64,000 nucleotides of DNA from Sphingomonas telluris (GTDB lineage Bacteria; Pseudomonadota; Alphaproteobacteria; Sphingomonadales; Sphingomonadaceae), in contig NZ_JAKZHW010000001.1 of NCBI RefSeq assembly GCF_022568775.1, positions 1,488,001 through 1,552,000 on the forward strand. The letters run 5' to 3'. Positions 23,319 through 33,731 of this stretch are shown in pieces. Made by a program: the position numbers and the translations under genes. The notes below the pieces were generated by a model, which did no database searches, had not been told where the DNA came from, and worked only from the letters and a program-made list of their open reading frames with translations. Each line of letters begins with the position of its first letter. Position 1 is the stretch's first letter.

Positions 23319-25100
23319 TCACGTCCGTGCGAGCGCTTCCGCAGCGATCATTCGGGCGGTGTAGTCCTGACCGGTGCGCTTCAGCGCGGCGACCGAGTGG
23401 AAGACGTGCGCGGGCGGGATGTCAGCAAAGGTCGCCGCCTGCAGGCCCGTGCCGGTCATGACGAGGACCGTTCCCGACTGTCCGAGGGCTGCAGCGCGGT
23501 CGATGAGCTTCGTCCAACTCGATCGGTGTCCCAGGCGGAGGCCATGACGGTTGCTGAGTCGGCCTGCCGTCGCCGTGTCGATCCGGCCAAGACCCGCGAG
23601 ACCCGCGACGAGCAAGGCACTGCGCTTCTTTCCCTCGCTATTGTCCCGATCGATGAACTTGCTGATCCGGCCGGCGCTGACGTCGACGTTGCTCGTGCCG
23701 TCCGGCGCGCCGAGAGCGAGCATCGCCCAGGCTTGGTCGGCATATTGGTCGTCCATCTGATTGACCGCGCGTGCCCAGCGCGCCGCGTCGCGATCGTATC
23801 CGGCGGCCAGCATCGATGCGATCAGGTTGGGCGCGTCGGTCTGCAGGTCCTTGCTCGGCGTCACGAGCGCCGCCGCCTTGCCGAGCATCGCGCGCGCGGC
23901 CTCCGCCTGGAGCGGGTCTTTCGACGCGTCCCACAGCTTGCGCATCGCGCCGAGCCGGGTGTCGAGGTCCTTGCCGACAAACGCCAGCCGCAGCTGCCAC
24001 GCCGGCGTGTCCGGCAAATCGTCCGGGCTCGTCGCTTCATAGATCAGCGAATAGAGATCGACGAGCGACTGCGATGAGAAGACGCCGAGCCCCGCCGCGA
24101 TCTGCGCTGAGGCCAGCCTGTCCTGCGGCGCAAGCATCGGAGCCGCCGCCTGCCAGGCGCGGAGCTGCGGCGGCGCATCGTTGATCAGGCGATCGGGGAA
24201 AGTCATCCCCGTCGCGGTGGCAAGGCCAAACCGCCACGTGTCGAGCCGGTCGACCGGCTCCCACTCGATCGTCACTGCGCGGCGCGTATTGCCGCCAGCG
24301 CCAACGACCTTCTGCGCAAGCTCGAGATCGATGCCACGAACGCGGCCGCGGCGGCGCGCGGAGTCCACCTGCTCGGCGGCTGCCTCCGGTTCACCCGCGA
24401 GCGCGGAGCACATGGCGTCGACCAGCTGGTAGATGTTGGGCTCGACCTTCTCGATGCCCTGCTCCAACGGGCAGAGACCCGCCGGATCGGCATTGGCGAG
24501 AGCGCTCTGGACGCCGACCTGGAACATGCGCGGCGTGAAGCGGTCGACGTCGACGCTGGACACGAGCATGCGCGCGCTGTCCGCCTCGCCCATGCGCACG
24601 AGCAGCCAGGCGCGCTCCGCCGTCCAGTCGACGGGATTGATGTTGCGCGGTGCCGGCACGCGGGCGAGCAGCACGTTGCGCAACGCGATATGCGCCCAGC
24701 GCGAAGCCAGCGGAGTCTGCATCCGCCGCATCAGCGTGGCGACGTAAGCCCCGCTGGCGCCGCCGAACGGAGCGGCGTCTAGCCCGAGGTCTGCGGCATC
24801 GAGGCGCCCGGCGAACCGCGGATCGCGGCGCGCGTGATCGGGATATTCGACCGGCGGAGCGACTTCCCGGACCAGCTCGATCGGAGTGCCGTCGGTGACG
24901 CCGACCTGGACCTCGCCGACGGAATCGGGGGCCGCCGAAGGTGTCGGCGTCGTCAGCGTGCCGCTCGGCGCCGGCTGGGCCGGTGCGGGCGTCGGCGCGG
25001 GAGCGGGAGTCGCGACGTTGGACGGCGTGGCCACCTGCGCCAGCGCGGGAATCGCCAGCGCAATTGCGGCCCCCGCCGCGAGCAGGCGGCTAGCTTGCAT
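23319..25100 (-). CDS. large secreted/periplasmic protein of unknown function
   Basis: 593 aa from ATG 25100: signal peptide MQASRLLAAGAAIALAIPALA, a Pro/Ala-rich linker (ATPAPAPTPAPAQPAPSG), then an all-helical, Ala/Asp/Leu-rich solenoid-like body (e.g. AWLLVRMGEADSARMLVSSV; AQIAAGLGVFSSQSLVDLYS; AVNQMDDQYADQAWAMLAL). The helical pairs suggest TPR-like repeats. The gene is coupled by an 11-base overlap to the tiny membrane-protein gene upstream and lies 7 bases before xerD. No enzymatic motif. I have seen this layout in sphingomonads but know no function. Confidence 0.78.
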   Translation of the reverse strand: MQASRLLAAGAAIALAIPALAQVATPSNVATPAPAPTPAPAQPAPSGTLTTPTPSAAPDSVGEVQVGVTDGTPIELVREVAPPVEYPDHARRDPRFAGRLDAADLGLDAAPFGGASGAYVATLMRRMQTPLASRWAHIALRNVLLARVPAPRNINPVDWTAERAWLLVRMGEADSARMLVSSVDVDRFTPRMFQVGVQSALANADPAGLCPLEQGIEKVEPNIYQLVDAMCSALAGEPEAAAEQVDSARRRGRVRGIDLELAQKVVGAGGNTRRAVTIEWEPVDRLDTWRFGLATATGMTFPDRLINDAPPQLRAWQAAAPMLAPQDRLASAQIAAGLGVFSSQSLVDLYSLIYEATSPDDLPDTPAWQLRLAFVGKDLDTRLGAMRKLWDASKDPLQAEAARAMLGKAAALVTPSKDLQTDAPNLIASMLAAGYDRDAARWARAVNQMDDQYADQAWAMLALGAPDGTSNVDVSAGRISKFIDRDNSEGKKRSALLVAGLAGLGRIDTATAGRLSNRHGLRLGHRSSWTKLIDRAAALGQSGTVLVMTGTGLQAATFADIPPAHVFHSVAALKRTGQDYTARMIAAEALART

Positions 25101-25227
25101 TGGAAGTGGCAGTGACCTCGGTCTCGATGGTTTTCGTGGGCACTTCACCCGCCTGCCTCGAAAAGAAGAACATCAGCCCGATGATCAAGAGGAGGAGGAC
25201 GACAAGGACGATTACGGCTCGCGGCAT
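25090..25227 (-). CDS. 45-aa single-pass membrane protein
   Basis: Reading from ATG 25227: MPRAVIVLVVLLLLIIGLM, then FFFSRQAGEVPTKTIETEVT and TASNAS-like end (five residues TSNAS), stop at 25090-25092. One N-terminal transmembrane helix with the short tail outside or in the periplasm. Its last 11 bases overlap the start of the 593-aa secreted protein, so the two are translated as one unit. Too short for most gene callers. Function unknown; the coupling suggests it anchors or assists the secreted partner. Confidence 0.75.
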   Translation of the reverse strand: MPRAVIVLVVLLLLIIGLMFFFSRQAGEVPTKTIETEVTATSNAS

Positions 25228-25299
25228 GGCACTCGCGTCTGTTGGAATTGGAACGCGACCGCTTTTGCCGCCCCGCCCCGCCGCTGTATAGCCCTGCCG

Positions 25300-25860
25300 G
25301 TGGGAAAGCTGTCAGATCGCCTCGATCGTCCGCTGGTTCTTGTCGGCCTGATGGGTGCCGGCAAGTCGACCGTCGGCCGTCGCCTGGCGCGGCGGCTCGG
25401 CCTGGAGTTCATCGACACGGACGAAGCGATCGAAAGCGCGGCGGGCTGCTCCGCCGCGGAAATCTTCGAGCGCTTCGGCGAGGCGGAATTCCGCGACGGG
25501 GAGCGCCGACTCGTCGCCCGCCTGATCGACGGCGAAGTCCGGGTCATCGCCACCGGCGGCGGAGCCTTCGTCGATCCGCGCACGCGAAGCCTGTTGAACG
25601 AGCGCGCCATCACCATCTGGCTCGACGCGCCGGTCGAGATCCTTGCCAACCGGACGTCCCGCCGCGACACGCGCCCGCTGCTTCGCAACGGCGACCCCAA
25701 GCGCACGCTGGAACGGCTCGCAGAGGAGCGCGGCCCGTCCTACGCCGAGGCCCACATCCGCGTGACCAGCGGCAGCGCGGCGCATGGCGAAGTCGTCGAA
25801 TCGATCGTTACCGCGATAGAGAAGCATCTGGACGGCCAGGACCGCCAAGCGGCGAGCTAG
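25300..25860 (+). CDS. aroK: shikimate kinase
   Basis: 186 aa, GTG start at 25300 by comparison with family length; the ribosome site is poor. Phosphorylates shikimate in aromatic amino-acid synthesis. P-loop GLMGAGKST at residues 16-24, substrate-binding FIDTDEAIE, FRDGERRLV, the GGG motif VIATGGGAFVD and the lid arginine in SRRDTRPLLR. Convergent with the KefB-type gene; the two stops share CTAG (25857-25860). aroB would usually follow but does not here. Confidence 0.93.
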   Translation: MGKLSDRLDRPLVLVGLMGAGKSTVGRRLARRLGLEFIDTDEAIESAAGCSAAEIFERFGEAEFRDGERRLVARLIDGEVRVIATGGGAFVDPRTRSLLNERAITIWLDAPVEILANRTSRRDTRPLLRNGDPKRTLERLAEERGPSYAEAHIRVTSGSAAHGEVVESIVTAIEKHLDGQDRQAAS

Positions 25861-27647
25861 GCCGGGTCCGCGACCTCGTCCGGAAGCGGACGGTCCACTC
25901 CGAAGCTGCGGTCGGACTTGGCGTGGAGATCGCCGGTGACGGTCTGCGCCTCCAGCCTTTCGAGGTCCCGCTCACGATATTCGCGCTCGACGCGCTCCGC
26001 CTCACGCCGCGAAACGCCGAGCTTCATCAGCGCCTTTCGCCCCATGACGACCGCGCTTTCGTAAAGCTCGCGCTGGCACACCGCGAGGTCGAGGCCGTCG
26101 AACTCGATGACCTGCAGCCGGTCGTAGACCCGGGCCATGATTGCTGCATGCGGGAAGGATTCGAATACGGCCTCCAGCTTGTCCTTCGTCAGTTCCTGGG
26201 GGTTCTGGCAGAAGATGATGCCCTCGGCGGTCTCCGCACCCGCGGTCCGCAGCAGGTCTAGGCGTGTGCCGTCGCCGTAATAGACTTTCGTCCCGAACTC
26301 CTCGCTGAGTTCGATCTGCGAAGCCTTGCTGTCGATGATCGTGACCGGGATCTGCTTGGCCATGAGCATCTGCGCGACCGTCTGGCCGAAGCGGCCGTAC
26401 CCAACGACGATGGCGTTGGTCTCGGGCGAGTGCTCCGGTCCGTCGAGGTCGACGGCGGGTTCGGGAAGCCGCCGCAGGATCCATTCGATCACCACCATCA
26501 GGAACGGCGTCGAGACCATGGTCAGGGTGACGACGGCGCTGAACAGCGACGCCGCCTCGACCGTGATGAGCTGTGCGTCCGCCGCTTGCCCGAACAGGAC
26601 GAAGCCGAATTCGCCGGCCTGGCTGAGCAGCAGGCCGAGCCAGATGGCGCGCCCCTTTCGCATGCCGAAAAGGAAAGCGATTCCGGAGATCAGGACCGCC
26701 TTCACGACGATGATCCCGACCGCGAGGCCGAACACCAGGCCGGGCCGCGCTGCGACCGCGCCGAAGTCGATGAGCATGCCGACCGAGAGGAAGAACAGGC
26801 CGAGCAGGATCGAGCGGAATGGCTCAACGTCGCTTTCCAGCTCGTGCCGGTACGGCGATTCCGCGAGCACCACGCCGGCGATGAATGCGCCGAGCGCGGT
26901 CGACAGGTGAAGCGAGTGCATCAGCGCCGCGCTCGCCATGACCGTGAACAAGCCGACGACGACGAACAGCTCGCGCTCGCCGAAGCGGCCGACCAGCCGC
27001 AGCAGCGGATTGAGGATGAAGCGGCCGGCCACCACGAGGCCGATGATCGCGCCCACCGTGTAGAGCGTCAGCAGCCAGCCGGGAGGAGTCCCCGGATCGG
27101 CCGGCGCCCGCGACATGGCGGCGATGATCGTGATCATCGGAACGATCGACAGGTCCTGGAACAGCAGGACCGAGAAGGCTCGCTCGCCGCGTGGATGGTT
27201 GAGCTGGCCGGTGTTGCGCAGCATCGGCAGGACCTGCGCGGTCGACGAGAGCGCAAGCGGGAGGCCGATGGCGATGCTCGCCTCAATGCTGAAGTCCAGG
27301 GCGAAATGGATCAGCACGGCGAGCGCGACGCCGCACAGCAGCACCTGGATCAGGCCGAGGCCGAAGATGTCCCTGCGCAGCCGCCACAGGCGGCTCGGGT
27401 TCAGCTCCAGACCGACCAGGAAGAGCAGGAAGGCGATGCCGATTTCCGACACCGACATGATCGCGTCGGCCTGCCCGATGAGGCCGAGCAGGTTCGGCCC
27501 GATGATCGCTCCGGCGACGATGTAGCCCAGGGTGGCACCGAGCCCGAGCTTGCGGAACAGAGTGACGAAGAAGAGCGCAGAGCCGAGCATGATGGCTCCG
27601 GCGATCAGGGTGCTGTTGGCAACGAGTTCGGCGGGTGTCGTTGTCAT
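25857..27647 (-). CDS. KefB-type monovalent cation:proton antiporter (CPA2)
   Basis: 596 aa. An N-terminal Na+/H+ exchanger domain of about 12-13 helices (residues 1-400; e.g. LGYIVAGAIIGPNLLGLIG, LLFLVGLELNPSRLWRLRRD, LLFQDLSIVPMITI, LLLSQAGEFGFVLFGQAAD) is followed by an RCK/TrkA-N domain (NAIVVGYGRFGQTVAQMLMA; YYGDGTRLDLLRTAGAETAEG) binding NAD and regulating transport. KefB/KefC are glutathione-gated K+ efflux systems; gating here is unproven. Start at 27647 overlaps the IscU-like gene by 4 bases. Last gene of a cvpA-cysS-iscU-like-kefB operon. Confidence 0.9.
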   Translation of the reverse strand: MTTTPAELVANSTLIAGAIMLGSALFFVTLFRKLGLGATLGYIVAGAIIGPNLLGLIGQADAIMSVSEIGIAFLLFLVGLELNPSRLWRLRRDIFGLGLIQVLLCGVALAVLIHFALDFSIEASIAIGLPLALSSTAQVLPMLRNTGQLNHPRGERAFSVLLFQDLSIVPMITIIAAMSRAPADPGTPPGWLLTLYTVGAIIGLVVAGRFILNPLLRLVGRFGERELFVVVGLFTVMASAALMHSLHLSTALGAFIAGVVLAESPYRHELESDVEPFRSILLGLFFLSVGMLIDFGAVAARPGLVFGLAVGIIVVKAVLISGIAFLFGMRKGRAIWLGLLLSQAGEFGFVLFGQAADAQLITVEAASLFSAVVTLTMVSTPFLMVVIEWILRRLPEPAVDLDGPEHSPETNAIVVGYGRFGQTVAQMLMAKQIPVTIIDSKASQIELSEEFGTKVYYGDGTRLDLLRTAGAETAEGIIFCQNPQELTKDKLEAVFESFPHAAIMARVYDRLQVIEFDGLDLAVCQRELYESAVVMGRKALMKLGVSRREAERVEREYRERDLERLEAQTVTGDLHAKSDRSFGVDRPLPDEVADPA

Positions 27648-28069
27648 CCGCCTGCTCGCTCCATTGCCGATGCAAGTGCCCTGAACGGGAGGAGGATCGC
27701 GCCATGGCGCGACTTGCGCGACCGCGCGGGCGCCAACGTCTGCAGACCTAGCCACGAGCCGGGCTCGTCGCTCTTCCCCGCAAGCCAGTTGGTGAGATCG
27801 TCGAGCGCCTCTCGCACCTCGTCACGCGACTTGCCGGCGGCACTGGCGGCCATGAGAGCGGCGGAGGCCTGGCCGAACGCGCAGGCATGCACCGTCTGCG
27901 AGATCGCTCTCACGCGACCCCCGTCGTCGAGCTGGACCTCGACGCGAAGAGTGCTGCCGCAAGTCGGCGACCGCTCATCCGCAGCGCCATCTACCCGATC
28001 GAGCCCACGCGGCTCGGGCAAGGATGCTGCCAGCCGCAGGATCTCGGTCGTGTAGAGGGGTGCGTTCAT
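27644..28069 (-). CDS. IscU/NifU-N-like iron-sulfur scaffold family protein
   Basis: 141 aa starting [18 protein letters not shown], in ATGA overlap with cys[13 protein letters not shown] and [20 protein letters not shown] match the first two cysteine motifs of IscU-type scaffolds, and the intervening acidic stretch (LDDGGRVR) fits. The third conserved cysteine is not found; the C-terminal part reads [22 protein letters not shown]. This variant is common in sphingomonads, but whether it assembles clusters is unknown. ATGA overlap with the antiporter downstream. Confidence 0.82.
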   Translation of the reverse strand: MNAPLYTTEILRLAASLPEPRGLDRVDGAADERSPTCGSTLRVEVQLDDGGRVRAISQTVHACAFGQASAALMAASAAGKSRDEVREALDDLTNWLAGKSDEPGSWLGLQTLAPARSRKSRHGAILLPFRALASAMERAGG

Positions 28070-29376
28070 TCCTTGCGCCAAGTGGTGCCCGAAGACCCGT
28101 CTTCCAACAGGATGCCATCCGCCTTCAGCTCGTCACGGATGCGGTCCGCCGTAGCAAAGTCGCGGTTCTTTTTCGCCTCCGCCCGCTCGGCAATGCGCGC
28201 CTCGATCGCATCGGCATCGCCGCCACCCTTGAACCACTCCTCCGCGGAAGCGCCGAGCAGGCCGAGCAATGCAGCGCTGGCCTTCAACGTAGCGGGATCC
28301 TCGATGGCCGAGAGCCGTGACAGCGCCAGCGGCGTGTTCAGGTCGTCGCGGAGCGCCTCGACGACGCCCTCGTCGACCTCGCCCGCTTCGGCCTCACCGG
28401 CCACGCGATAGAGCCGATCGAGGGTCGCCTTCGCCTGCGCGATCAGGCTCTCCGTCCACGGCAGGGGCTGGCGATAGTGGGCCGAAAGCAGCGCGAGACG
28501 CAGCGTCTCGCCGCGATGGCCCTGCTCGAGCAGCTCCGCCGGCGTGATGATATTGCCGAGCGATTTGGACATCTTCTCACTGCCCATGTCGACGAATCCA
28601 TTGTGCACCCAGACGCGGGCGAGCGGCGCTCCGCCGTGCGCGCAGCGGCTCTGCGCGATCTCGTTCTCGTGGTGCGGAAAGATGAGGTCGAGACCGCCGC
28701 CGTGGATGTCGATCGTCTCGCCGAGGTGCCGCGCGATCATCGCCGAGCATTCGACGTGCCAGCCGGGCCGGCCCCTGCCCCACGGCGAGTCCCAGCCGAT
28801 GACACCTTCCGGGCTCGGCTTCCACATGACGAAGTCCGCAGGGTCCCGCTTGTAAGGCGCGACCTCCACGCGGGCGCCGGCAATCATTGCCTCGCGGTCA
28901 CGTTTGCTGAGCGCGCCATAGTCCGCGTCGCTCGGCACGCTGAAGAGGACGTGGCCCTCCGCCTCGTAGGCGTTGCCGTTCTCGATCAGCCGCTCGATCA
29001 TTGCGACCATCGCCGGGATTTCCTGCGTCGCGTGCGGAGCGAGGTCGGGCGGGTTCACGCCGAGCGCGCCCATGTCCTCCAGGTAGAAATGCTCGTAGCG
29101 AGCGGTGATCACCGAGGGGTCGACGCCTTCCTTCTCCGCCGAGGCGATGATCTTGTCGTCCACATCGGTGACGTTGCGCGCATAGACGAGGCTGTCCGCG
29201 CCGAACTCGTGCCGGATCAGCCGCGCGAGCATGTCGAACACGACCGCTGGCCGCGCATTACCGATGTGCGCGCGGCCATAGACCGTGGGTCCGCACACAT
29301 ACATGGTGATGCGCTTAGGGTCGGCGGGCACGAAGTCCCGCTTCTGGCGCGTCATCGTGTCATGCAGGCGGATCAC
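28066..29376 (-). CDS. cysS: cysteine--tRNA ligase
   Basis: 436 aa class I synthetase. The GTG start at 29376 overlaps the cvpA stop (GTGA) and gives [16 protein letters not shown], the expected N-terminus. HIGH-type motif AHIGNARP after CGPTVYG (zinc Cys), zinc-ligand region [10 protein letters not shown] with HHENEIAQS, and KMSKSLGN loop. C-terminal helical domain ends [21 protein letters not shown]. Standard length. Essential gene, co-transcribed with cvpA upstream and the IscU-like gene downstream. Confidence 0.96.
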   Translation of the reverse strand: MIRLHDTMTRQKRDFVPADPKRITMYVCGPTVYGRAHIGNARPAVVFDMLARLIRHEFGADSLVYARNVTDVDDKIIASAEKEGVDPSVITARYEHFYLEDMGALGVNPPDLAPHATQEIPAMVAMIERLIENGNAYEAEGHVLFSVPSDADYGALSKRDREAMIAGARVEVAPYKRDPADFVMWKPSPEGVIGWDSPWGRGRPGWHVECSAMIARHLGETIDIHGGGLDLIFPHHENEIAQSRCAHGGAPLARVWVHNGFVDMGSEKMSKSLGNIITPAELLEQGHRGETLRLALLSAHYRQPLPWTESLIAQAKATLDRLYRVAGEAEAGEVDEGVVEALRDDLNTPLALSRLSAIEDPATLKASAALLGLLGASAEEWFKGGGDADAIEARIAERAEAKKNRDFATADRIRDELKADGILLEDGSSGTTWRKE

Positions 29377-29930
29377 TCCTTCGTCTCCAGATTCTGGGCT
29401 TCTTCGAGGTTCTGCGCTTCTTCGAGCTGCTCGCTGCCCTTGCGACGTGTCTCGACCCAGTCGACGACCGCCCGGCCGCTTGCGTTGAGGAGCGGATAGG
29501 TCCGCGAATTGCGCATCCAGTCGGGCCGCTCGGCATCGGGCCCGTAGACCAGATCCGTCGCCAGGTTCGCGAGCAGAAAGAAGAGCGTCGCGGCGAGCAG
29601 GCCCTTGAGCATGCCGAAGCCGCCGCCGAGCACGCGGTCGAACGGGCCGAGCACCGAGCTGCGCGACCTCTTGCCGATCGACCTCGCCAGCAGCTTCATG
29701 AACAGGAAGCTCGGCAGGAAGAGGATGGCGAAGGCGAGCACCGCGGCTCCGGTCGCCGTGCCCACCGGCTCGGTCAGCGCGGCGGAGATCGGTGCGTGAA
29801 ACAGGCGCAGCATGACGATCGCCACGACCCAGGCCATCAGCGAGAGGAGCTCGTGCACCAGCCCGCGCACGAGCCCGAGCAGGGCCCCGCCGCCAAGCAA
29901 TACGATCACGAAGATGTCGAGCGCGCTCAT
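29373..29930 (-). CDS. cvpA: CvpA family protein
   Basis: 185 aa inner-membrane protein with four hydrophobic helices ([67 protein letters not shown]) and the family motif [13 protein letters not shown]. Required for colicin V production in E. coli and linked to envelope stress. The C-terminus has an exact heptad duplication ([13 protein letters not shown]), possibly a recent 18-base expansion. First gene of the operon; the intergenic region upstream faces the Cas2/SinR-like gene. Confidence 0.92.
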   Translation of the reverse strand: MSALDIFVIVLLGGGALLGLVRGLVHELLSLMAWVVAIVMLRLFHAPISAALTEPVGTATGAAVLAFAILFLPSFLFMKLLARSIGKRSRSSVLGPFDRVLGGGFGMLKGLLAATLFFLLANLATDLVYGPDAERPDWMRNSRTYPLLNASGRAVVDWVETRRKGSEQLEEAQNLEEAQNLETKE

Positions 29931-30128
29931 TCAGGCATCGGCTAGCCGACGGCCTTGCGGTGCGCCAGTCCCGCCTATTCGAGAAAAAGCGCGGCCGGCC
30001 CCGGCTTCTCTGCCTCGGTCCTGACGCCAAGACGGAGGAGACTGCCCGCGGTAATTGTGGCGAGGCGCTAACGATTTGTGTATCATGGATAAAAGGGACG
30101 CCACGACACTTCTGGACGGGAGTTCAGG

Positions 30129-30466
30129 ATGCCTGTGTACGTGGTCAGCTTCGAGGTTCAGGACGGGGGAAGCGTCGACCAGCTTCCCGCACTCCGCAAA
30201 GCCATAGCCAAGCTGAAGGGCCATCAGGTCCTGCAATCCTCTTATCTGGTCAATGCGCCTTTCACGGCTGGAGCGCTCAAGCAGTACCTGCTCAACCACA
30301 TGGGCGAGAAGGACCGGATCTGCGTCTCCAAGTTGCCACGGCGGGCCGACCTCGAATTCTCGTTCCACGGAATCGGCGGCACCAACGCCTGGCTTAGGAA
30401 GAACAGCCGGATGGAATTGCCCGTGCCGGCGAACTCGAGCAACGGCGGGCAGGTCGCAATCGGGGA

Positions 30467-30470
<4 letters not shown>
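30129..30470 (+). CDS. stand-alone Cas2/SinR-like protein
   Basis: 113 aa; GGGAG lies 6 bases upstream of ATG 30129. The pattern YVVSFEVQ ... LPALRKAIAKLKGHQVLQSSYLVNAPFTAG ... LLNHMGEKDRICVSKLPR ... GGTNAWLRKN follows the SinR-family outline (strand-YxVSFxL, LxSSWLVxS, DxLxVxxL, W): a ferredoxin-like fold related to Cas2 endoribonucleases. This is by motif resemblance, not alignment. No CRISPR or cas1 is nearby. The stop shares TTAG with the convergent radA stop (30467-30470). Possible roles: RNase-like, toxin-like or regulatory. Confidence 0.6.
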
Positions 30471-31834
<1,364 letters not shown>

Positions 31835-31875
31835 ATCGCTTCGAACCTACCGGAACGAAGCAAGAACGCAAGGCA

Positions 31876-33615
31876 TCAGAAAACCGCTTCCGCCTTGCCG
31901 TTCATCATCTGCTGGCGGACCAGCGGGATTGGCGGGCCGCCGTAGCTGAGGAACTGGTCGTGGAACGCCTTCCACGCCTTTTGCCCCCCACGGGTCGCGG
32001 TCCAGTCGTCGCGCAGCTTGCGGATCATCAGCTTGCCCATCGTGTAGTTGAGATAGGCCGGATCGTAGGTGCCGCGCGCCGCCTGCTGCTTCGCATTGCC
32101 TTCGTCCTGATAGCACTGGTTGCGGAACAGGTCGTAGCTCTGCTGCTGCGTCATCGACCCGGTGTGCATGCCGATCGCAGAGAGGAACCGGCAGTCGCGC
32201 AGGAGCGCGTTCGACAGCTGACCGATCAGCACCTCGTCCGTGCCGCCGCCCACGCCCGCCTGCCGCATCATCTCTTCCGAATAATGCGCCCAGCCTTCCG
32301 CGAAGGCGTAGCCGACGAACACGCGGCCGAACATGTCCTTGGACCGGTTGGCGTGCAGGAAGTTGAGGAAGTGGCCCGGCCACACTTCATGGACCGAGGT
32401 GAACAGCAGATCCGCCTTGCCCGGGATGTAGGCTTCCTGCGCCGCCTTCGACCAGGTCGGGTCCGGCGGAGAGATGTAATAGACCGACGGCAGGTTCTTT
32501 TCGTACGGCCCCGGGATGTTGATGTAGGCGCCGTTCTGCCGGTTGTAGGGCGGCGATTCCTCGACCTTCGCTTCTTCCGGTCCCGGAATCGTCACAATGT
32601 CCTTGTCGATGATGAACTGCTTGAGCGTCGGGAGCTGCCGCCGCGCTTCCGCGACCGGCCCGCCTTCGGGCTTGTCGGAGTTCATCTTTGCCATGCAATC
32701 GGGGATCGTCTTGCCCGCTGCGTAGCGCGCACACGCTTCCTTCAGCAGCTTCTGGTTGGATTCGAGGTCCGCGCGGCCGATCCGTTCGAGCTCCTCCACC
32801 GGCGTCGTCACCATCTCGGTGTCGGCCAGCATCCGCTGGAACTTCTCCTTGCCCAGCGCGAAGTTCGGCTTGGTTGAGGCGCGCTGGCTCTCGACCCACG
32901 CAACCGTGTCCTTCATCGCCTTGACGGCATTGTCGGATGCCGCCTTGAGCGCCTGCTGGTCCTCGTCGCTGCCGACGCCCTTCCACGCCGCCGTTCCGTC
33001 GCCCGGATAATATTCGGCAAACCCGCCGAACGCGGACTTCGCATAGTCGACGAAGCTGATCGGCATCGGCGTCTTGATGTTAGAGCGCATCTGCTCGACC
33101 GCGCGCGGCACGTTCGACAAGAACTTGATGTATGCCTTCAGCCGCTGCTCCTTCGAAGCATAGGGCACGGTCACGTAGACCGATGGGTCGACGAAGCCGA
33201 GATAGGCGGCCGGGTTGGTGTGCAGCTGGTCCGCGCCTTCCGGGTCGGCCCAGAACAACTGGCCCTTGGCCACCGCGACCAGATAGTCGCGCTGATATCG
33301 CTGCTCGGCGGTGAGCTCGTCGTCGCCGAAGGACTGGGCATCGGAAATCGCCTTCTTCAGCCGCGCGACCTCGGCGTCGATCGCCGCCGGGGAGAGATCC
33401 GCGATCTGACCGTCATATTCGTGCCGGCCCTGCATCACCGCGAAGCCGGGATTGGCCTTGAAGGTCGCCTCGATGAAATTGTTGACGAACGAGGGCCAGT
33501 CGCCGGTCGGCGCTTCGGCCGAGCTGGTGCCCGACTGGTTCGAAGTCTCGTTTACCTGGCAGCCGCCGACGGCCAACGCCGCAACCGCAACCGACGCAAT
33601 CAAGAATTTACGCAT
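31876..33615 (-). CDS. DUF885 family lipoprotein metallopeptidase
   Basis: 579 aa from ATG 33615 with AAGGGAGA upstream. Lipobox ALAVGGC anchors the mature protein. DUF885 proteins are M3-like/carboxypeptidase-like enzymes; the zinc motif is seen in TSVHEVWPGHFLNFLHAN (H-E-x2-P-G-H). Other typical stretches: LFWADPEGADQLHTNPAAYL, YYISPPDPTWSKAAQ, AFAEGWAHYSEEMM, YTMGKLMIRKLRDDW. Periplasm-facing peptide processing is inferred; substrates unknown. Confidence 0.92.
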   Translation of the reverse strand: MRKFLIASVAVAALAVGGCQVNETSNQSGTSSAEAPTGDWPSFVNNFIEATFKANPGFAVMQGRHEYDGQIADLSPAAIDAEVARLKKAISDAQSFGDDELTAEQRYQRDYLVAVAKGQLFWADPEGADQLHTNPAAYLGFVDPSVYVTVPYASKEQRLKAYIKFLSNVPRAVEQMRSNIKTPMPISFVDYAKSAFGGFAEYYPGDGTAAWKGVGSDEDQQALKAASDNAVKAMKDTVAWVESQRASTKPNFALGKEKFQRMLADTEMVTTPVEELERIGRADLESNQKLLKEACARYAAGKTIPDCMAKMNSDKPEGGPVAEARRQLPTLKQFIIDKDIVTIPGPEEAKVEESPPYNRQNGAYINIPGPYEKNLPSVYYISPPDPTWSKAAQEAYIPGKADLLFTSVHEVWPGHFLNFLHANRSKDMFGRVFVGYAFAEGWAHYSEEMMRQAGVGGGTDEVLIGQLSNALLRDCRFLSAIGMHTGSMTQQQSYDLFRNQCYQDEGNAKQQAARGTYDPAYLNYTMGKLMIRKLRDDWTATRGGQKAWKAFHDQFLSYGGPPIPLVRQQMMNGKAEAVF

Positions 33616-33731
33616 GCATCTCTCCCTTGGGGCGCGCACGGGTAAAGGCCGCCTCCCGCAACGGCAAGCGCACGGCTGTTCGCCAAACCGCCTGATTGCG
33701 GCATTCCGAAAGCCTGATTAGGGGGCAGGAC

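Noticed and set aside
26430..28055. 541-codon plus-strand open frame opposite the antiporter
   Set aside because: Extremely rich in D, E, R, Q, H without any motif; mirror of the KefB-type gene in high-GC DNA.
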